In this document: in pieces, positions 19,501 to 28,771 of the stretch
Layout: the number at the start of each line of letters is the position of its first letter
Numbering within the stretch: position 1 is the first letter of the stretch
From: an uncultured Corynebacterium sp.
Lineage (GTDB): Bacteria; Actinomycetota; Actinomycetes; Mycobacteriales; Mycobacteriaceae
Assembly: GCA_943914355.1 (NCBI GenBank)
Contig: CALUBS010000004.1
Span: 43,353 to 107,352 of the forward strand
Length of the DNA stretch: 64,000 bases
Direction of reading: 5' to 3'
Program-made: the position numbers and the translations under genes
The notes under the pieces: model-generated
The model's input: the letters and a program-made list of their open reading frames with translations, nothing else
Told to the model about the DNA's origin: nothing
Database searches by the model: none

Positions 19501-20280
19501 ATGTACCGTGTCTTTGAATCCCTTGATGAATTAGTTCAGCATTTGGAGCAGGCTTCTGGCTTTCCCATGACCTCCAATTGCTTGGTCCCCCGCCATGAGA
19601 TGCTGGCGCTTCTCGATGACCTGCGCAACGCGCTGCCCGTAGAAATCGACGACGCGCAGGACGTTTTAGACAAGCAAGACGAGATTATCCGCGGCGCCGA
19701 AGAGCGCGCAGATAACACCATTAATGAGGCGTCTGCGGAGGCCACTGACATGGTGAACCAGGCGCGCCAAGAGGCAGATACCACGGTCGCGCAGGCAGAA
19801 GAACATGCCCAACGGCTGGTGGCCGATGCCGAGGCGCGCGCCCAGGCCACGGTTGAGCAAGCCCGCGCAGATGCAGACCGCACCATTGCGCAGGCAAACG
19901 AGGAATACGAGCGCTCGGTGGCGGAGGGCCGCCAAGAACAAGAGCGTTTGGTCTCCGAGTCTGAGGTCGTCCGCCGCGCCAACGAAGAAGCCAATCGGAT
20001 CGTGGAAACCGCATACACCGAATCCAACCGGCTGCGCACGGAGTGCGATGACTTTGTAGATAGCAAGCTCAGCGAATTTGAAAGTTCCCTCAGCGGCCTC
20101 CTGCGCACCGTAAACTCCGATCGTTCCGCGCTGCGCGGAGGGGCAGGCGTGCGCTCTCGCGGCGGCGACTACCTGCCGTCCACTAACGCTGGCGTACCCC
20201 GCGGTGGTGCTACCGGTGGTACCGGTGCTGCACGCTATGGCGGCGACGACGGTTACGAGCGCCGTTATACCGAGCGCTAA
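19501..20280 (+). CDS. DivIVA-type coiled-coil protein, SepIVA-like
   Basis: 259 residues. It starts MYRVFESLDELVQHLEQASG; residues about 55-195 are a long Ala/Glu/Gln coiled coil with repeats such as AEEHAQRLVADAEARAQATV; the last 45 residues are Gly/Arg/Tyr rich and disordered. The order of this gene followed by YceD, rnc, mutM, acyP, smc and ftsY matches Mycobacterium, where the gene at this place (Rv2927c) encodes SepIVA, a septation factor. Orthology is inferred from context and architecture. ATG 19501 is preferred to an in-frame upstream start because a -10 box would otherwise lie inside the gene. Confidence 0.8.
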   Translation: MYRVFESLDELVQHLEQASGFPMTSNCLVPRHEMLALLDDLRNALPVEIDDAQDVLDKQDEIIRGAEERADNTINEASAEATDMVNQARQEADTTVAQAEEHAQRLVADAEARAQATVEQARADADRTIAQANEEYERSVAEGRQEQERLVSESEVVRRANEEANRIVETAYTESNRLRTECDDFVDSKLSEFESSLSGLLRTVNSDRSALRGGAGVRSRGGDYLPSTNAGVPRGGATGGTGAARYGGDDGYERRYTER

Positions 20281-20312
20281 AGGCTTAAATTACAAGGCAC
20301 GACGCTTAAGAA

Positions 20313-20364
20313 AGTCCTGCTGCACGGGTGATTTGCTCAAATCGCGTCACCGTGTAGCAGGACT
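20313..20364. terminator. Large hairpin between two convergent genes
   Basis: AGTCCTGCT at 20313-20321 pairs with AGCAGGACT at 20356-20364, and the stem continues inward with CACG/CGTG and GTGA/TCAC around one bulged G. No T run follows on either strand, so terminator function is likely from position but not certain. Confidence 0.55.
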
Positions 20365-20382
20365 CATTGTGCCTGTGGGAGG

Positions 20383-20997
20383 CTAAACCGAGCTGCGCGA
20401 GTTGGAGTGGTGCGGCGTGGGGGAGGAGGGGGCATCGGCAAGCGAGGCATCAACAGCATGTGTAGTGGGGTGAGGGCGCTGGCTCTGGACCGCCACGAAG
20501 GCCACGATTCCCGCGCTGACCAGGCCGGGGAAGAGGAAGGTGACCAAGGCCGTGGTGAAGTAGGAGGTGAGCGAGGTCATCGAGCCGCTCATAAAGTCTT
20601 GGGGGAAAAACATCGCGCTGAGGCTAATGACCGCGCCCGCGGTCAGGAACATGGCGCCGACGCTAACCAGTGCGCAGGCAAGGGCTTCGCGCGAAAGCCA
20701 CGTGATGGCGGCGGCGCTGGCCGAAAACACTAGGGCACCGGTAAGCACCGTGAGGTCGAGTCCGGAAGGGATGACCAAAATCGCGCCGGCAATCAGTCCC
20801 GCGCACATGCTGAGGATGAGGGCGGAGGAAAGGCGCAGGCCCCTGTCGCCGTAGATGCCAGAGTGGTCGGCCTTGGGCAGGCGATGGAGGACTGCCCCAG
20901 AGATGACCAAGAAGGTGGCGGGAAGGCAGCACAACACTCCGAATCTAGGAGCGATAGCGCTCAAATCTCCTGAGGCCGCGGCCAAGTGGTAAGTCAT
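20383..20997 (-). CDS. Hypothetical integral membrane protein, 204 residues
   Basis: Five hydrophobic segments: roughly residues 18-37, 58-78, 80-99, 104-128 and 145-168. The C-terminal 35 residues are polar, with many Pro, Ser and His, and presumably cytoplasmic. No motif is recognised. ATG 20997 is the first start; the region upstream holds the divergent YceD promoter. It is convergent with the SepIVA-like gene and shares the hairpin between them. Confidence 0.65.
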   Translation of the reverse strand: MTYHLAAASGDLSAIAPRFGVLCCLPATFLVISGAVLHRLPKADHSGIYGDRGLRLSSALILSMCAGLIAGAILVIPSGLDLTVLTGALVFSASAAAITWLSREALACALVSVGAMFLTAGAVISLSAMFFPQDFMSGSMTSLTSYFTTALVTFLFPGLVSAGIVAFVAVQSQRPHPTTHAVDASLADAPSSPTPHHSNSRSSV

Positions 20998-21131
20998 GCC
21001 TTCAGGCTAAGGCGGCCGCGGCCTGCAGGAAAGGGAAAACCGGCAAGCCATAGCGCTTTATGCCCGAACCTTCAGTTTCTTGCCAGAAAAAGCGGCCGTG
21101 CCAGCAACTACGCGGAGTTTGCGAGGCAGGG

Positions 21132-21137
21132 TAGACT
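21132..21137 (+). promoter_or_regulatory. -10 box for the yceD-rnc-mutM group
   Basis: TAGACT ends 10 nt before ATG 21148; the transcript would have at most three or four leader bases. Confidence 0.45.
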
Positions 21138-21147
21138 ACCAACTGTT

Positions 21148-21696
21148 ATGACATCTCCATTGAAGTTCGATGTGGGCGAATTATTAAACGCCCAAGGCGC
21201 TGACGCAATGCCGGAACAACGCACCCAGACGGGGCCTGCACCGGAAAGGATTGGCGTGGAAATGATCGCCATCCCCAAAGGCGAAGATCTCACCGTTGCC
21301 GCGACCCTGACCCCCCTGGGGTCAGGCGTTCTGGTTGATGCGGATATCTCCGGTGTTCTCACGGGCGAATGTGCGCGCTGCTTAAAAGAGCTACACCCGC
21401 AGCTGGATCTGCACGTGACTCAGGTCTTTGCCGCCGATGAGTCCTTTGTCAGCGGCGATGAAGCCGATTCTGACGATGCCGGTTCGGGCGATGAAATTCC
21501 CGAAATCCAAGACGATGAGCTGGATCTACTCCAGGCGGTTATCGATGAAGCCGGCCTGAATCTTCCCTTCGCCCCCGTCTGCGAAGACGGCTGCGATATC
21601 CAGACCCCAGAGGGTGTGACCACCGGAATCTCCGGGGAAGAAGAGGAAGCGGAGAAGATAGACCCGCGCTGGGCAGGTCTGGAGAAATTCCTATGA
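21148..21696 (+). CDS. YceD/DUF177-family protein
   Basis: 182 residues. Family features: an N-terminal strand region, then GECARCLKEL and, later, CEDGC, which together form a C-x2-C plus C-x3-C set likely to bind metal, and a C-terminal IDPRWAGLEKF typical of actinobacterial members. A 25-residue acidic insertion (Asp/Glu rich) lies in the middle. YceD proteins are linked to 23S rRNA processing and ribosome assembly and often precede rpmF; here no rpmF follows and rnc comes instead, with a 4-bp overlap. ATG 21148 sits behind a -10 box; a longer in-frame reading upstream is not protein-like. Confidence 0.9.
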   Translation: MTSPLKFDVGELLNAQGADAMPEQRTQTGPAPERIGVEMIAIPKGEDLTVAATLTPLGSGVLVDADISGVLTGECARCLKELHPQLDLHVTQVFAADESFVSGDEADSDDAGSGDEIPEIQDDELDLLQAVIDEAGLNLPFAPVCEDGCDIQTPEGVTTGISGEEEEAEKIDPRWAGLEKFL

Positions 21697-22463
21697 GCCG
21701 CAAGAAGAAGCTAACGGGGCAAGAGGCGTGGGAAGCCACCTTTGCGGCGGTCGATCACACTCCGCTCTTGAAATCGCTCGGCGTTGCCCTGGAACCGGAC
21801 AATCTGCGCTTGGCGCTCACACATCGTTCTTTTGCCAATGAAAACGGGCACCTGCCTAATAACGAGCGCCTTGAGTTCTTGGGCGATGCCGTCTTAGGGC
21901 TATCGGTGGCCGCGAAACTATACGTGACGTATCCATCGCGCCCCGAATCCGATATCTCTAAGATGCGTGCGTCCATTGTCTCGCGCTATGGGCTCTCCGA
22001 TGTCGCGCGTGAAATCAACCTAGGCCCGCATATCCTACTGGGCAAGGGCGAACAGTCCACCGGTGGACGCGATAAGGATTCCATCCTTGCGGATACCACC
22101 GAGGCGATTTTCGGCGCCATTTATCGCGAGCACGGCTTTGAAACCGCCCGCGATGTGATCCTGCGCCTCTTTGCGGAAAAGATCGATAATGCCTCTGTCA
22201 GCGGGCGCCACTTGGACTGGAAGACCACCTTGCAAGAGCTGTGTGCTGAGCTGAAGGCACCCATGCCGGTGTATTCGGCAACCGCTACCGGCCCAGAACA
22301 CGATCAAACCTTCAGCGCGGTTGCCACCGTCGCCGGGCTGACCGTGGGGCACGGGCAGGGCCACAATAAGAAATTAGCGGAACAGCAGGCCGCGCAAGAG
22401 GCATGCCAAACCCTGCGCGAAACCCCGTTGCTGGTGCAAGGGACCGCTCATAAAGAAGGCTAA
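21693..22463 (+). CDS. rnc: Ribonuclease III
   Basis: 256 residues. The catalytic domain shows NNERLEFLGDAVLGLSVAAKL, the family signature with the metal-binding Glu and Asp, and DTTEAIFGAIY with the second acidic pair. The C-terminal dsRNA-binding domain (about residues 165-240) has DWKTTLQELCAEL, TVGHGQGHNKKLAEQQAAQEA. It cuts double-stranded RNA, including rRNA precursors. The ATG overlaps the yceD stop by four bases. Confidence 0.96.
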   Translation: MSRKKKLTGQEAWEATFAAVDHTPLLKSLGVALEPDNLRLALTHRSFANENGHLPNNERLEFLGDAVLGLSVAAKLYVTYPSRPESDISKMRASIVSRYGLSDVAREINLGPHILLGKGEQSTGGRDKDSILADTTEAIFGAIYREHGFETARDVILRLFAEKIDNASVSGRHLDWKTTLQELCAELKAPMPVYSATATGPEHDQTFSAVATVAGLTVGHGQGHNKKLAEQQAAQEACQTLRETPLLVQGTAHKEG

Positions 22464-22466
22464 ATA

Positions 22467-23282
22467 ATGCCAGAGTTGCCCGAAGTAGAATCGGTGCGCC
22501 GCGGGGTGGAAACCTACGTCGTGGGCCAAGAGATTACGGCGGTAGACATTGCGCACCCGCGGGCGAACCGCGGCCAAGATGCACCACTCGCGGGCCTTAT
22601 AGTGGGCAAGGAAATCGCCGCGGTCGCCCGCCGTGGCAAATTCATGTGGCTGGAATTCGTGGGGGAGGACCCGATGGATAGCCACCGCGACGTGCTTTTT
22701 ATTCACCTAGGCATGTCGGGGCAGCTGCGCATCGGCCACACCGACTCCCCGCATCGCCGCATCACGGTAGAGCTCAGCGATGGCACCGAGCTGCACTTCG
22801 TGGATCAGCGCACCTTTGGATACTGGCTGTATGCGCCGTGGTCCAAGATTTCGCATATCGGCTTGGATCCATTGGAACCCGATTTTGATATCGCCAGCGC
22901 CGCGCGCCGCCTGCGGCAGAAGAAAACCGCGGCAAAAACGGCGCTATTGGATCAAACGCTGGTATCTGGCATTGGCAATATCTACGCAGATGAAGCGCTG
23001 TGGGCAGCACGTATTTCACCGCGCAAGAAGGCTTCTGTGCTGCGTCAGAAAGACGCGGTGGCGCTATTAAGCGCGGCGCAGACCGTGATGTCTGCCGCCC
23101 TCAAAGCGGGGGGAACCAGCTTTGATTCTTTGTACGTTAACGTCAATGGTGAATCTGGCTATTTCGCGCGCTCGCTGGCCGCCTATGGCCGCGCTGGCCA
23201 GCCATGTTCCCGCTGCGGCACACCTATTGAGCGGTGTGTAATCGGGGGACGCTCGAGCCATTATTGCCCCCACTGTCAATAA
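22467..23282 (+). CDS. mutM: Formamidopyrimidine-DNA glycosylase
   Basis: 271 residues. The N-terminus MPELPEVESVRRG carries the catalytic Pro2 and Glu3; K57-region RRGKFMWLEF, HLGMSGQL and the helix-two-turn-helix GIGNIYADEALWAA are present; the C-terminal zinc finger is complete (CSRCGTP...SSHYCPHC). It removes 8-oxoguanine and cleaves the abasic site. It follows rnc after three bases. Confidence 0.96.
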   Translation: MPELPEVESVRRGVETYVVGQEITAVDIAHPRANRGQDAPLAGLIVGKEIAAVARRGKFMWLEFVGEDPMDSHRDVLFIHLGMSGQLRIGHTDSPHRRITVELSDGTELHFVDQRTFGYWLYAPWSKISHIGLDPLEPDFDIASAARRLRQKKTAAKTALLDQTLVSGIGNIYADEALWAARISPRKKASVLRQKDAVALLSAAQTVMSAALKAGGTSFDSLYVNVNGESGYFARSLAAYGRAGQPCSRCGTPIERCVIGGRSSHYCPHCQ

Positions 23283-23291
23283 GCCTGCACC

Positions 23292-23304
23292 CGTGAGATT
23301 CACG
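23292..23304. promoter_or_regulatory. Small palindrome near the alsT promoter
   Basis: CGTGA-GAT-TCACG, a perfect 5-bp inverted repeat with a 3-bp spacer, at the position expected for the -35 region of the alsT promoter. The spacing is wrong for GlxR (six). Confidence 0.35.
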
Positions 23305-23322
23305 TTGTGCACCTTTAGGCAG

Positions 23323-23328
23323 TAAATT
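23323..23328 (+). promoter_or_regulatory. -10 box for probable leaderless alsT transcript
   Basis: TAAATT with seven bases before ATG 23336; no ribosome-binding site. Confidence 0.45.
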
Positions 23329-23335
23329 AATTCGC

Positions 23336-24838
23336 ATGGAATTTCTCGAAAATGTCGTCACGACATTTAACGATGGCGTGTGGACATACATCCTGCCCTG
23401 GCTGCTCATCGGCGCAGGCCTGTTATTTGGCGCTCGCACCGCGGTGGTGCAGATTCGCAAGGTACCCGATATGCTGCGCGCCGTCGTCGAGCGCCCCAAA
23501 GGCGACGATGAGGATGAGGGCGCAGGAAGTGGGGGAATCTCCGCGTTTAAGGCATTTACCATTTCTGCGGCATCGCGGGTGGGTACCGGCAATGTGGCCG
23601 GCGTCGCGGTGGCCATCTCCGTAGGTGGGCCTGGCGCCGTCTTTTGGATGTGGATCATCGCCCTCCTCGGCGGCGCTACCGCTTTTGTGGAATCCACCCT
23701 GGCGCAGCTGTGGAAGGTGCGCAATGGTGATACGTACCGCGGCGGGCCGGCCTACTACATGAAGCGCGGCCTGGGCTGGGGCCCGCTCGGCGTTCTTTTC
23801 TCTATTGCCATCGTCTTTACCTTTGGCTTGGTCTATAACTCTTTCCAGACCAACGCGATCGCTGAAGCCGTGGCCTTTTCCTTCGGCCGCGAAGACGATG
23901 CCACCTTTGGATCTATCATTGGCATCATCATCGCGATTGCCGCGGGCCTCATCATTTTCGGCGGCGTGAAGCGCATTGCGAACATTACTCAGGTAGTCGT
24001 TCCGTTTATGGCCCTGGCGTACCTGCTCATCGGTGGCTTTGTGGTCATTACGAACTTTGACAAGGTCCCGGGCATGCTGGGAGATATCATCGGCCATGCG
24101 CTCGGCTTTAAAGAAATCGCCGGCGCGGGTATCGGTATCGCGATGATGAAGGGTATCCAGCGCGGCCTGTTTTCTAATGAGGCCGGCGAGGGTTCTGCCC
24201 CTAACGCGGCGGCTACCGCCACCGTCTCCCACCCGGTAAAGCAGGGCTTGGTGCAGACCCTGGGCGTGTACTTCGACACCATCGTGGTCTGTACCATTAC
24301 CGCCTTCCTGATCCTGCTTGGCCCGGAAGTTGCCTACGGCGAAGAGGCCGAGGGTGTTTCCCTTACCCAGGCGGCTTTGTCCGCCGAGGTTGGCCACTGG
24401 GGAATTCACTTCGTCAGCTTCATCTTGTTCTTCTTGGCCTTTTCTTCCATCTTGGGCAACTACTACTTGGCTGAAGCCAACCTGGAATACCTCACCACCA
24501 ATAAAACGGTGCTGCAAATCTTCCGCCTCGTGGTGCTGTTCTTCGTTTGGTTCGGCGCCGTCGGTTCTTTGCCCTTGGTCTTCGCCTTGGCGGATACCGG
24601 TGCGGCGACGATGGTGATCCTGAATATCATCGCCATTGTCCCGCTATCCGGCGTGGCCATTCAATTGCTAAAGAACTTCAACGAGCAGCGCAGTAAGGGA
24701 ATCGATCCGGTCTTCCACCGCGATATGCTTCCGGATGTGCCCGGCGTGGAGTGCTGGGACGGCTCTGATCCCGTGACCCGCCGCAGCGATGCTGATCGCA
24801 AAATCTTGCGCGATCGCGGCGAGACCGATCGCTATTAA
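23336..24838 (+). CDS. alsT: Sodium:alanine/glycine symporter (AGCS family)
   Basis: 500 residues, about 10-11 membrane helices. Family signatures: SAASRVGTGNVAGVAVAISVGGPGAVFWMW near residue 80, GGPAYYMKRGLG, and FSNEAGEGSAPNAAATA around residue 280 (the substrate and sodium site region). It takes up alanine or glycine with sodium. The first helix sits behind a loop with an Asp/Glu-rich patch (GDDEDEGAGSGG). A 12-bp tandem duplication covers its stop codon. It lies between mutM and acyP, an order otherwise known without a transporter, so it may be an insertion into that group. Confidence 0.93.
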   Translation: MEFLENVVTTFNDGVWTYILPWLLIGAGLLFGARTAVVQIRKVPDMLRAVVERPKGDDEDEGAGSGGISAFKAFTISAASRVGTGNVAGVAVAISVGGPGAVFWMWIIALLGGATAFVESTLAQLWKVRNGDTYRGGPAYYMKRGLGWGPLGVLFSIAIVFTFGLVYNSFQTNAIAEAVAFSFGREDDATFGSIIGIIIAIAAGLIIFGGVKRIANITQVVVPFMALAYLLIGGFVVITNFDKVPGMLGDIIGHALGFKEIAGAGIGIAMMKGIQRGLFSNEAGEGSAPNAAATATVSHPVKQGLVQTLGVYFDTIVVCTITAFLILLGPEVAYGEEAEGVSLTQAALSAEVGHWGIHFVSFILFFLAFSSILGNYYLAEANLEYLTTNKTVLQIFRLVVLFFVWFGAVGSLPLVFALADTGAATMVILNIIAIVPLSGVAIQLLKNFNEQRSKGIDPVFHRDMLPDVPGVECWDGSDPVTRRSDADRKILRDRGETDRY

Positions 24839-24851
24839 TATCGCTATTAAT
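24828..24851. repeat. 12-bp tandem duplication over the alsT stop
   Basis: ATCGCTATTAAT occurs twice head to tail. The first copy carries the last sense codons and the TAA stop of alsT, the second is non-coding. Looks like a replication-slippage duplication. Confidence 0.8.
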
Positions 24852-24868
24852 GAGGAAGGTGCAGTGAC

Positions 24869-25147
24869 ATGGAAAGAATGACCGCCTTTGTGCACGGCAA
24901 CGTGCAAGGAGTGGGCTTTCGTTGGTGGACGCGCTCGCGCGCCCTGGAACTAGGCCTTGCTGGGCATGCGACCAACCTGGCAGATGGCCGCGTGCAGGTT
25001 GTTGCTGAGGGCCCGCGCACCGAGTGTGAGAAGCTCTTGGAACTGTTGCAAGAGGAACCGAGCACCACCCGCCGTCCGGGAAGCGTCGATCTCGTGGTTG
25101 AGCAGTGGGCGGCTGCGAAGGGTGAAAGCGGCTTTGTCGAGCGCTAA
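24869..25147 (+). CDS. acyP: Acylphosphatase
   Basis: 92 residues. The two catalytic positions are present: Arg in VQGVGFRWWTRS and Asn in HATNLADGRVQVVAEG. It hydrolyses acyl phosphates; the physiological role is unclear. GAGGAAGG is located 10-17 nt upstream of ATG 24869. It sits directly before smc, as in mycobacteria. Confidence 0.93.
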   Translation: MERMTAFVHGNVQGVGFRWWTRSRALELGLAGHATNLADGRVQVVAEGPRTECEKLLELLQEEPSTTRRPGSVDLVVEQWAAAKGESGFVER

Positions 25148-25191
25148 TAGCCAACCCAATGCTTGCTATAACTCGTGTCTTAACGGCTTGC

Positions 25192-25197
25192 TAGACT
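25192..25197 (+). promoter_or_regulatory. -10 box for probable leaderless smc transcript
   Basis: TAGACT with seven bases to ATG 25205; no ribosome-binding site. Confidence 0.5.
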
Positions 25198-25204
25198 ATC
25201 CCAA

Positions 25205-28200
25205 ATGCACCTGAAATCGCTGACGCTCAAAGGCTTTAAGTCATTCGCGTCGGCGACGTCTCTCAAATTTGAGCCGGGCATCTGCGCCGTCGTCGGCCCG
25301 AACGGTTCCGGCAAATCCAACGTGGTCGATGCCCTTGCCTGGGTCATGGGAGAGGCCAGCGCGAAAACCCTGCGCGGCGGCAAGATGCAAGACGTCATCT
25401 TCGCTGGGACAGGCGACCGCAAGCAATTGGGCCGGGCCGAGGTCACACTCACCATCGATAATGCCGATGGTGCCCTGCCCATCGAGTACTCCGAGGTCTC
25501 TGTGACCCGCCGCATGTTCCGCGACGGCGCGAGCGAATACGAAATCAACGGGGCGAAGGCCCGGTTGATGGATATCCAGGAACTGCTTTCTGATTCCGGT
25601 ATTGGCCGGGAAATGCACATCATCGTGGGGCAGGGCAAGCTTTCTGAAATCCTGGAATCGCGCCCCGAGGATCGCCGCTCCTATATCGAGGAAGCCGCCG
25701 GCGTCCTCAAACACCGCCGCCGCAAAGAAAAGGCCCAGCGCAAACTTACGGGCATGCAGGCCAATTTGGATCGCCTGCAAGATTTGACCGATGAGCTGGG
25801 AAAACAGCTCAAGCCCTTGGCGCGGCAGGCAGAAGCCGCCCAGCGCGCGGCGACGGTGCAGGCAGATGTACGCGATGCGCGCCTGCGCTTGGCCGGAGAC
25901 CGCATCGTCGGCTTGCGGCAAAAGCTTTCCGATGCCGAACGCACCGCGACGGCCCTATCCACCCAGGTAGAAGAGACCACGGCACAGCTCGAAGAGGCGA
26001 CCGAGCACCAAATGGAGCTGGAAACCCAACTAGAGGAGGTCAACCCGCACGCAGAAGCCGCCCAAAAACTGTGGTTTGATCTCTCCACCCTGTCCGAGCG
26101 CATTGCGGCGACCCAGCGCATCGCAGAGGAGAGGGCGGATAATGCCGGGTCCCAGGTCGCCTATGCCGGCCAGGATCCGGATGATCTTGAGGCCAAGGCG
26201 ACGCGTGCGGACGAGGAGCACGAGGAGCTCTTGGAAGCGGCAGAAGAAGCTGCGGAGCGGTTGGAAAGCATCCGGGAGGAAGTAGCGGAGCGTCGGCAAG
26301 CATTCGAGGCCGCAGAGCACGAACATATGGCGCAGGTGCGCGCTATTGCGGACCGCCGCGAGGGCGTCGTGCGCCTTTTTGCCGCCGAGGAAAAGGCCGC
26401 GGGGCAGGTGGCCAGCGCGGAAGAGGAATTGGCGCGGCAAGAAGAGGCCGTGGCCTCGCTGCAGCAACGCACTCAGAACGCGCAGGCAGAAGCCGCTGAG
26501 GTAGCGCAGAAGCTGGATAATTATGCTGCGGAGCGCCAGCCTTTGGAGGAAGCGCATACGCGGGCTGCCAGCGAGTCGGGCGCTGCCGATAAGCGCTTGG
26601 ACCAGCTCCGCGATGCCCAGCGCGAGCGCGAGCGCAGTGTCTATACGCTGCGGTCCCGCATCGATACGCTATCCCAGACTATCCCTGAGCCGGTCGAGGT
26701 AGGTGAGGAATTCCAGCCATTGGCCGCATACATTTCTACGACCTACGAGTCAGCGGTTGCGGCCGCCTTGGGCACCTTCGCTGAAGCACAGGCGGGTCAG
26801 CTGACCGAAGGGTTGATTGCGGATTTGGAGAAGGGCCCGCGCTCGGCGCTGCTGGATGCGGGGGCGACCGCGCCTGCAAGCTCGTGGCGCGTCGATGCCG
26901 ATCTTCCGCCGCAGACCTCCTGGCTGCTGGATCACATAACGGTCCAACCTGCGGTTTCGACGGCATTGCACCGGCTGCTTGCCGATGTCGTCCTCGTCCC
27001 CGATATTGCCCACGGCCGGCGCCTCGTCTCCGATGATCCGCGCCTGCGCGCCGTGACCGCTTCGGGCGTCGTCATTGGCGAAGGGTGGGTCGAGGTCGGT
27101 ACCGGATCCTCGTCTACCGTGGAGGTTTCCGCTCGCATCGCGGAGGCCGAAGAGGAGCTAGAGCAAGCCAATCAGGCCCTGGACGAGCTCTCCGGCACCC
27201 TGGAGGGAGCAAGGATTGCTGCCGAAGATGCCCGCGTGACGGCCGCGTCCGCGAAGGCAGCTTTGCGGGAGCACGATACCGAGGTTGATGCTTGGAAGCG
27301 CGATCACCACCGCTTGGAAAAGCAGTACGAGGCCAATAAAGCGGAGCTGGAAAAGTCCGCCCAGCGCGCCACCGAGATTGAGGTGCGGCTGCAGAAAGCC
27401 AATAAAGAGCTTGCCGATGCCCGCGATAGGCTCGCCCGCGTCGACGCCGAGGATCAACCAGACGAGCCCTCGTCCGCAGATAGGGATGCCGCCTCGGCCG
27501 CGCTGGAAGAAGTAAAGTCCATGGAAATGGAGGCCCAAGTTGCCGCCCGCTCGGCGCAAGAGCGCGTGGGCCAAGTTGCCGGCAAGGCCGATAATCTGCG
27601 GCGCCAGGCCCAGCACGAACGCCAAGCGAAGGCTCGCCATGAACAAGCCATGGCCCGCCGCAAGGCACAGGGCCAATTGGCCGCTACAGTGGCACGACAC
27701 GCACAGGACTTGGCTGCGCGGGCGAACCAACTCTTAACCCGCGCCACCTCTGAGCGCGATGAGTTTGTACACGAGCGCAACTCCTTAAATTCCCAATTGC
27801 AGCAGGCCAAGCAGGCGGTATCGGCCGCACGCCAAAATAGCGACCGGCTAACCGCGCGGGCGCATGAAGCAGAACTGGCGCGCTCGCAGGCGCAGGTGCG
27901 CCTAGATGAAGCGGAGAAAAAGATTGGCGAACAGCTGGGCATCGCCATCGCTGACCTGCTGCGCGATTTCACCCCGGGCGAAGACTTTGACCGCAGCGCG
28001 GAAAAGTCGCGGCTGCAGCAGGCGGAAAAGGATCTGAATTCGCTGGGCAAGGTTAATCCCTTGGCCTTGGAAGAATTTAAGGCGCTGGAAGAGCGCTACA
28101 GCTACCTGTCTACGCAGCTCGATGACGTCATCCAAGCCCGGAAGGATCTCGCCGGGGTGATTTCGGACGTGGATAAGCAGATCCTGCAGCTATTTACCGA

Positions 28201-28717
28201 TGCCTGGCGGGATGTGGAAGCAGAGTTTCCCAAGGTATTCAATACCCTCTTTCCAGGTGGAGAGGGCCGGTTGATCCTTACCGAGCCAGAAGACATGCTC
28301 ACCACCGGCATCGAGGTAGAAGCCCGCCCGCCCGGTAAGAAGGTCAAGCGCCTATCGCTGCTTTCCGGCGGTGAGAAATCCCTTACCGCACTGGCCATGC
28401 TCGTGGCTATCTTCCGCGCGCGCCCCAGCCCGTTCTACGTCATGGATGAGGTCGAGGCAGCGCTTGATGATGTGAACCTGCGCCGGCTTATCGCCTTATT
28501 CGAGGAGTTGCGGAAGGATTCCCAGCTCATTGTCATCACGCACCAGAAGCCCACCATGGATGTGGCCAATGTCCTCTATGGCGTGACCATGCGCGGCGAT
28601 GGCATCACCCGGGTCATCTCCCAGCGCATGAATCCAGCCGGACTCGCGCCGGGAGCCGAGCAAGCAAGCCAGGATGCAACGCGGCTTGGAGTTGATGCGC
28701 CGCAATCAACGGAATAA
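25205..28717 (+). CDS. smc: Chromosome segregation SMC ATPase
   Basis: 1170 residues with the full SMC layout: Walker A GPNGSGKS at 31-38, a first coiled coil (about 170-490), hinge (about 510-650), second coiled coil (about 660-990), ABC signature LLSGGEKSLTALAM near 1053 and Walker B YVMDEVEAALDD near 1080. It compacts and segregates DNA with ScpA and ScpB, which are not in this window. The reading frame is intact. Transcription is probably leaderless. The C-terminal 20 residues are an unconserved tail. Confidence 0.97.
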   Translation: MHLKSLTLKGFKSFASATSLKFEPGICAVVGPNGSGKSNVVDALAWVMGEASAKTLRGGKMQDVIFAGTGDRKQLGRAEVTLTIDNADGALPIEYSEVSVTRRMFRDGASEYEINGAKARLMDIQELLSDSGIGREMHIIVGQGKLSEILESRPEDRRSYIEEAAGVLKHRRRKEKAQRKLTGMQANLDRLQDLTDELGKQLKPLARQAEAAQRAATVQADVRDARLRLAGDRIVGLRQKLSDAERTATALSTQVEETTAQLEEATEHQMELETQLEEVNPHAEAAQKLWFDLSTLSERIAATQRIAEERADNAGSQVAYAGQDPDDLEAKATRADEEHEELLEAAEEAAERLESIREEVAERRQAFEAAEHEHMAQVRAIADRREGVVRLFAAEEKAAGQVASAEEELARQEEAVASLQQRTQNAQAEAAEVAQKLDNYAAERQPLEEAHTRAASESGAADKRLDQLRDAQRERERSVYTLRSRIDTLSQTIPEPVEVGEEFQPLAAYISTTYESAVAAALGTFAEAQAGQLTEGLIADLEKGPRSALLDAGATAPASSWRVDADLPPQTSWLLDHITVQPAVSTALHRLLADVVLVPDIAHGRRLVSDDPRLRAVTASGVVIGEGWVEVGTGSSSTVEVSARIAEAEEELEQANQALDELSGTLEGARIAAEDARVTAASAKAALREHDTEVDAWKRDHHRLEKQYEANKAELEKSAQRATEIEVRLQKANKELADARDRLARVDAEDQPDEPSSADRDAASAALEEVKSMEMEAQVAARSAQERVGQVAGKADNLRRQAQHERQAKARHEQAMARRKAQGQLAATVARHAQDLAARANQLLTRATSERDEFVHERNSLNSQLQQAKQAVSAARQNSDRLTARAHEAELARSQAQVRLDEAEKKIGEQLGIAIADLLRDFTPGEDFDRSAEKSRLQQAEKDLNSLGKVNPLALEEFKALEERYSYLSTQLDDVIQARKDLAGVISDVDKQILQLFTDAWRDVEAEFPKVFNTLFPGGEGRLILTEPEDMLTTGIEVEARPPGKKVKRLSLLSGGEKSLTALAMLVAIFRARPSPFYVMDEVEAALDDVNLRRLIALFEELRKDSQLIVITHQKPTMDVANVLYGVTMRGDGITRVISQRMNPAGLAPGAEQASQDATRLGVDAPQSTE

Positions 28718-28771
28718 AAGATTTCCCCTCCCTTATGTGCCGCAAGCCCGAAAGGCTGGCACTATAGAGAC

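Noticed and set aside
23292-23304. GlxR site before alsT
   Set aside because: The spacer between CGTGA and TCACG is 3 instead of 6, so the geometry does not fit.
23423-24517. 364-codon open frame opposite alsT
   Set aside because: Antisense shadow of the symporter gene.
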